Positions 63,951 through 64,000 of a DNA stretch of 64,000 bases are shown one piece after another. A program made the position numbers and the translations under genes. Source of the DNA: Micropterix aruncella (taxonomy: Eukaryota; Arthropoda; Insecta; Lepidoptera; Micropterigidae). The notes beneath the pieces were generated by a model. That model had not been told where the DNA came from. It saw nothing but the letters and a program-made list of their open reading frames with translations, and ran no database searches. The DNA is taken from positions 27,686,414 through 27,750,413 of the forward strand of contig OX155961.1 of NCBI GenBank assembly GCA_944548615.1, given 5' to 3'. The first letter of the stretch is position 1; each line of letters starts with the position of its first letter.

Positions 63951-64000
63951 TCTTTCTTCTTTCACATTGTACATTAATTCCAAAAAACTAAAAGGGGTTT

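Overview
The window looks like repeat-dense, gene-poor DNA from an insect nuclear genome. It is AT-rich. I found no convincing multi-exon host gene, but at least fifteen transposable-element copies or relics. Two copies of a motif abundant in moth and butterfly genomes (TTTTTAGGGTTCCGTACC at 24835-24852 and a reverse-strand variant at 44823-44840) make Lepidoptera the best guess. The density of nested elements, satellites and palindromes suggests heterochromatin or a sex chromosome, but that is inference.

Layout. 1-16.6 kb: dispersed repeats, a piggyBac-type MITE, a 5S-rRNA-derived SINE and a decayed RTE-like LINE on the minus strand. 16.68-24.40 kb: an unusual composite bounded by 32-bp inverted repeats. 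Its left end carries a spaced array of the motif AAAAYGATCTAAA. Its interior holds two related satellites (557 and 625 bp units), each folded back on itself and separated by long (TA)n tracts, plus a gag-only LINE ORF1. 24.9-31.6 kb: two identical, nearly full-length Penelope-like elements (reverse transcriptase plus GIY-YIG endonuclease) head to head, forming a palindrome with 3,220-bp arms and a 26-bp centre, with (TA)n on both sides. 31.7-35.8 kb: 7.4 further copies of the 557-bp satellite, closed by a 351-bp (TA)n tract.

36-64 kb: a mosaic of decayed elements. These are a hAT element with an exact 8-bp target duplication (41920-43018), a second diverged Penelope tail (44.1-44.6 kb), R1-like, RTE-like and Jockey/CR1-like LINE ends, a LINE reverse transcriptase fused to another LINE's tail (50.2-51.9 kb), an internally deleted PIF/Harbinger element keeping the starts of both its transposase and its MADF protein (57.67-58.93 kb), a second 5S-derived SINE, three tRNA-derived SINE copies, TTAA-flanked MITEs, and several unclassified dispersed families (called Rep-A to Rep-F here).

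The only apparently functional coding capacity is the Penelope protein. Its pairing with (TA)n-bounded fold-backs is the most interesting feature: three unrelated-length modules (557 satellite, 625 satellite, Penelope) share the plan (TA)n - sequence - short spacer - inverted sequence - (TA)n, and share a short ATATTTGAT-like border next to (TA)n. This could be one biological process or a recurrent assembly artefact.
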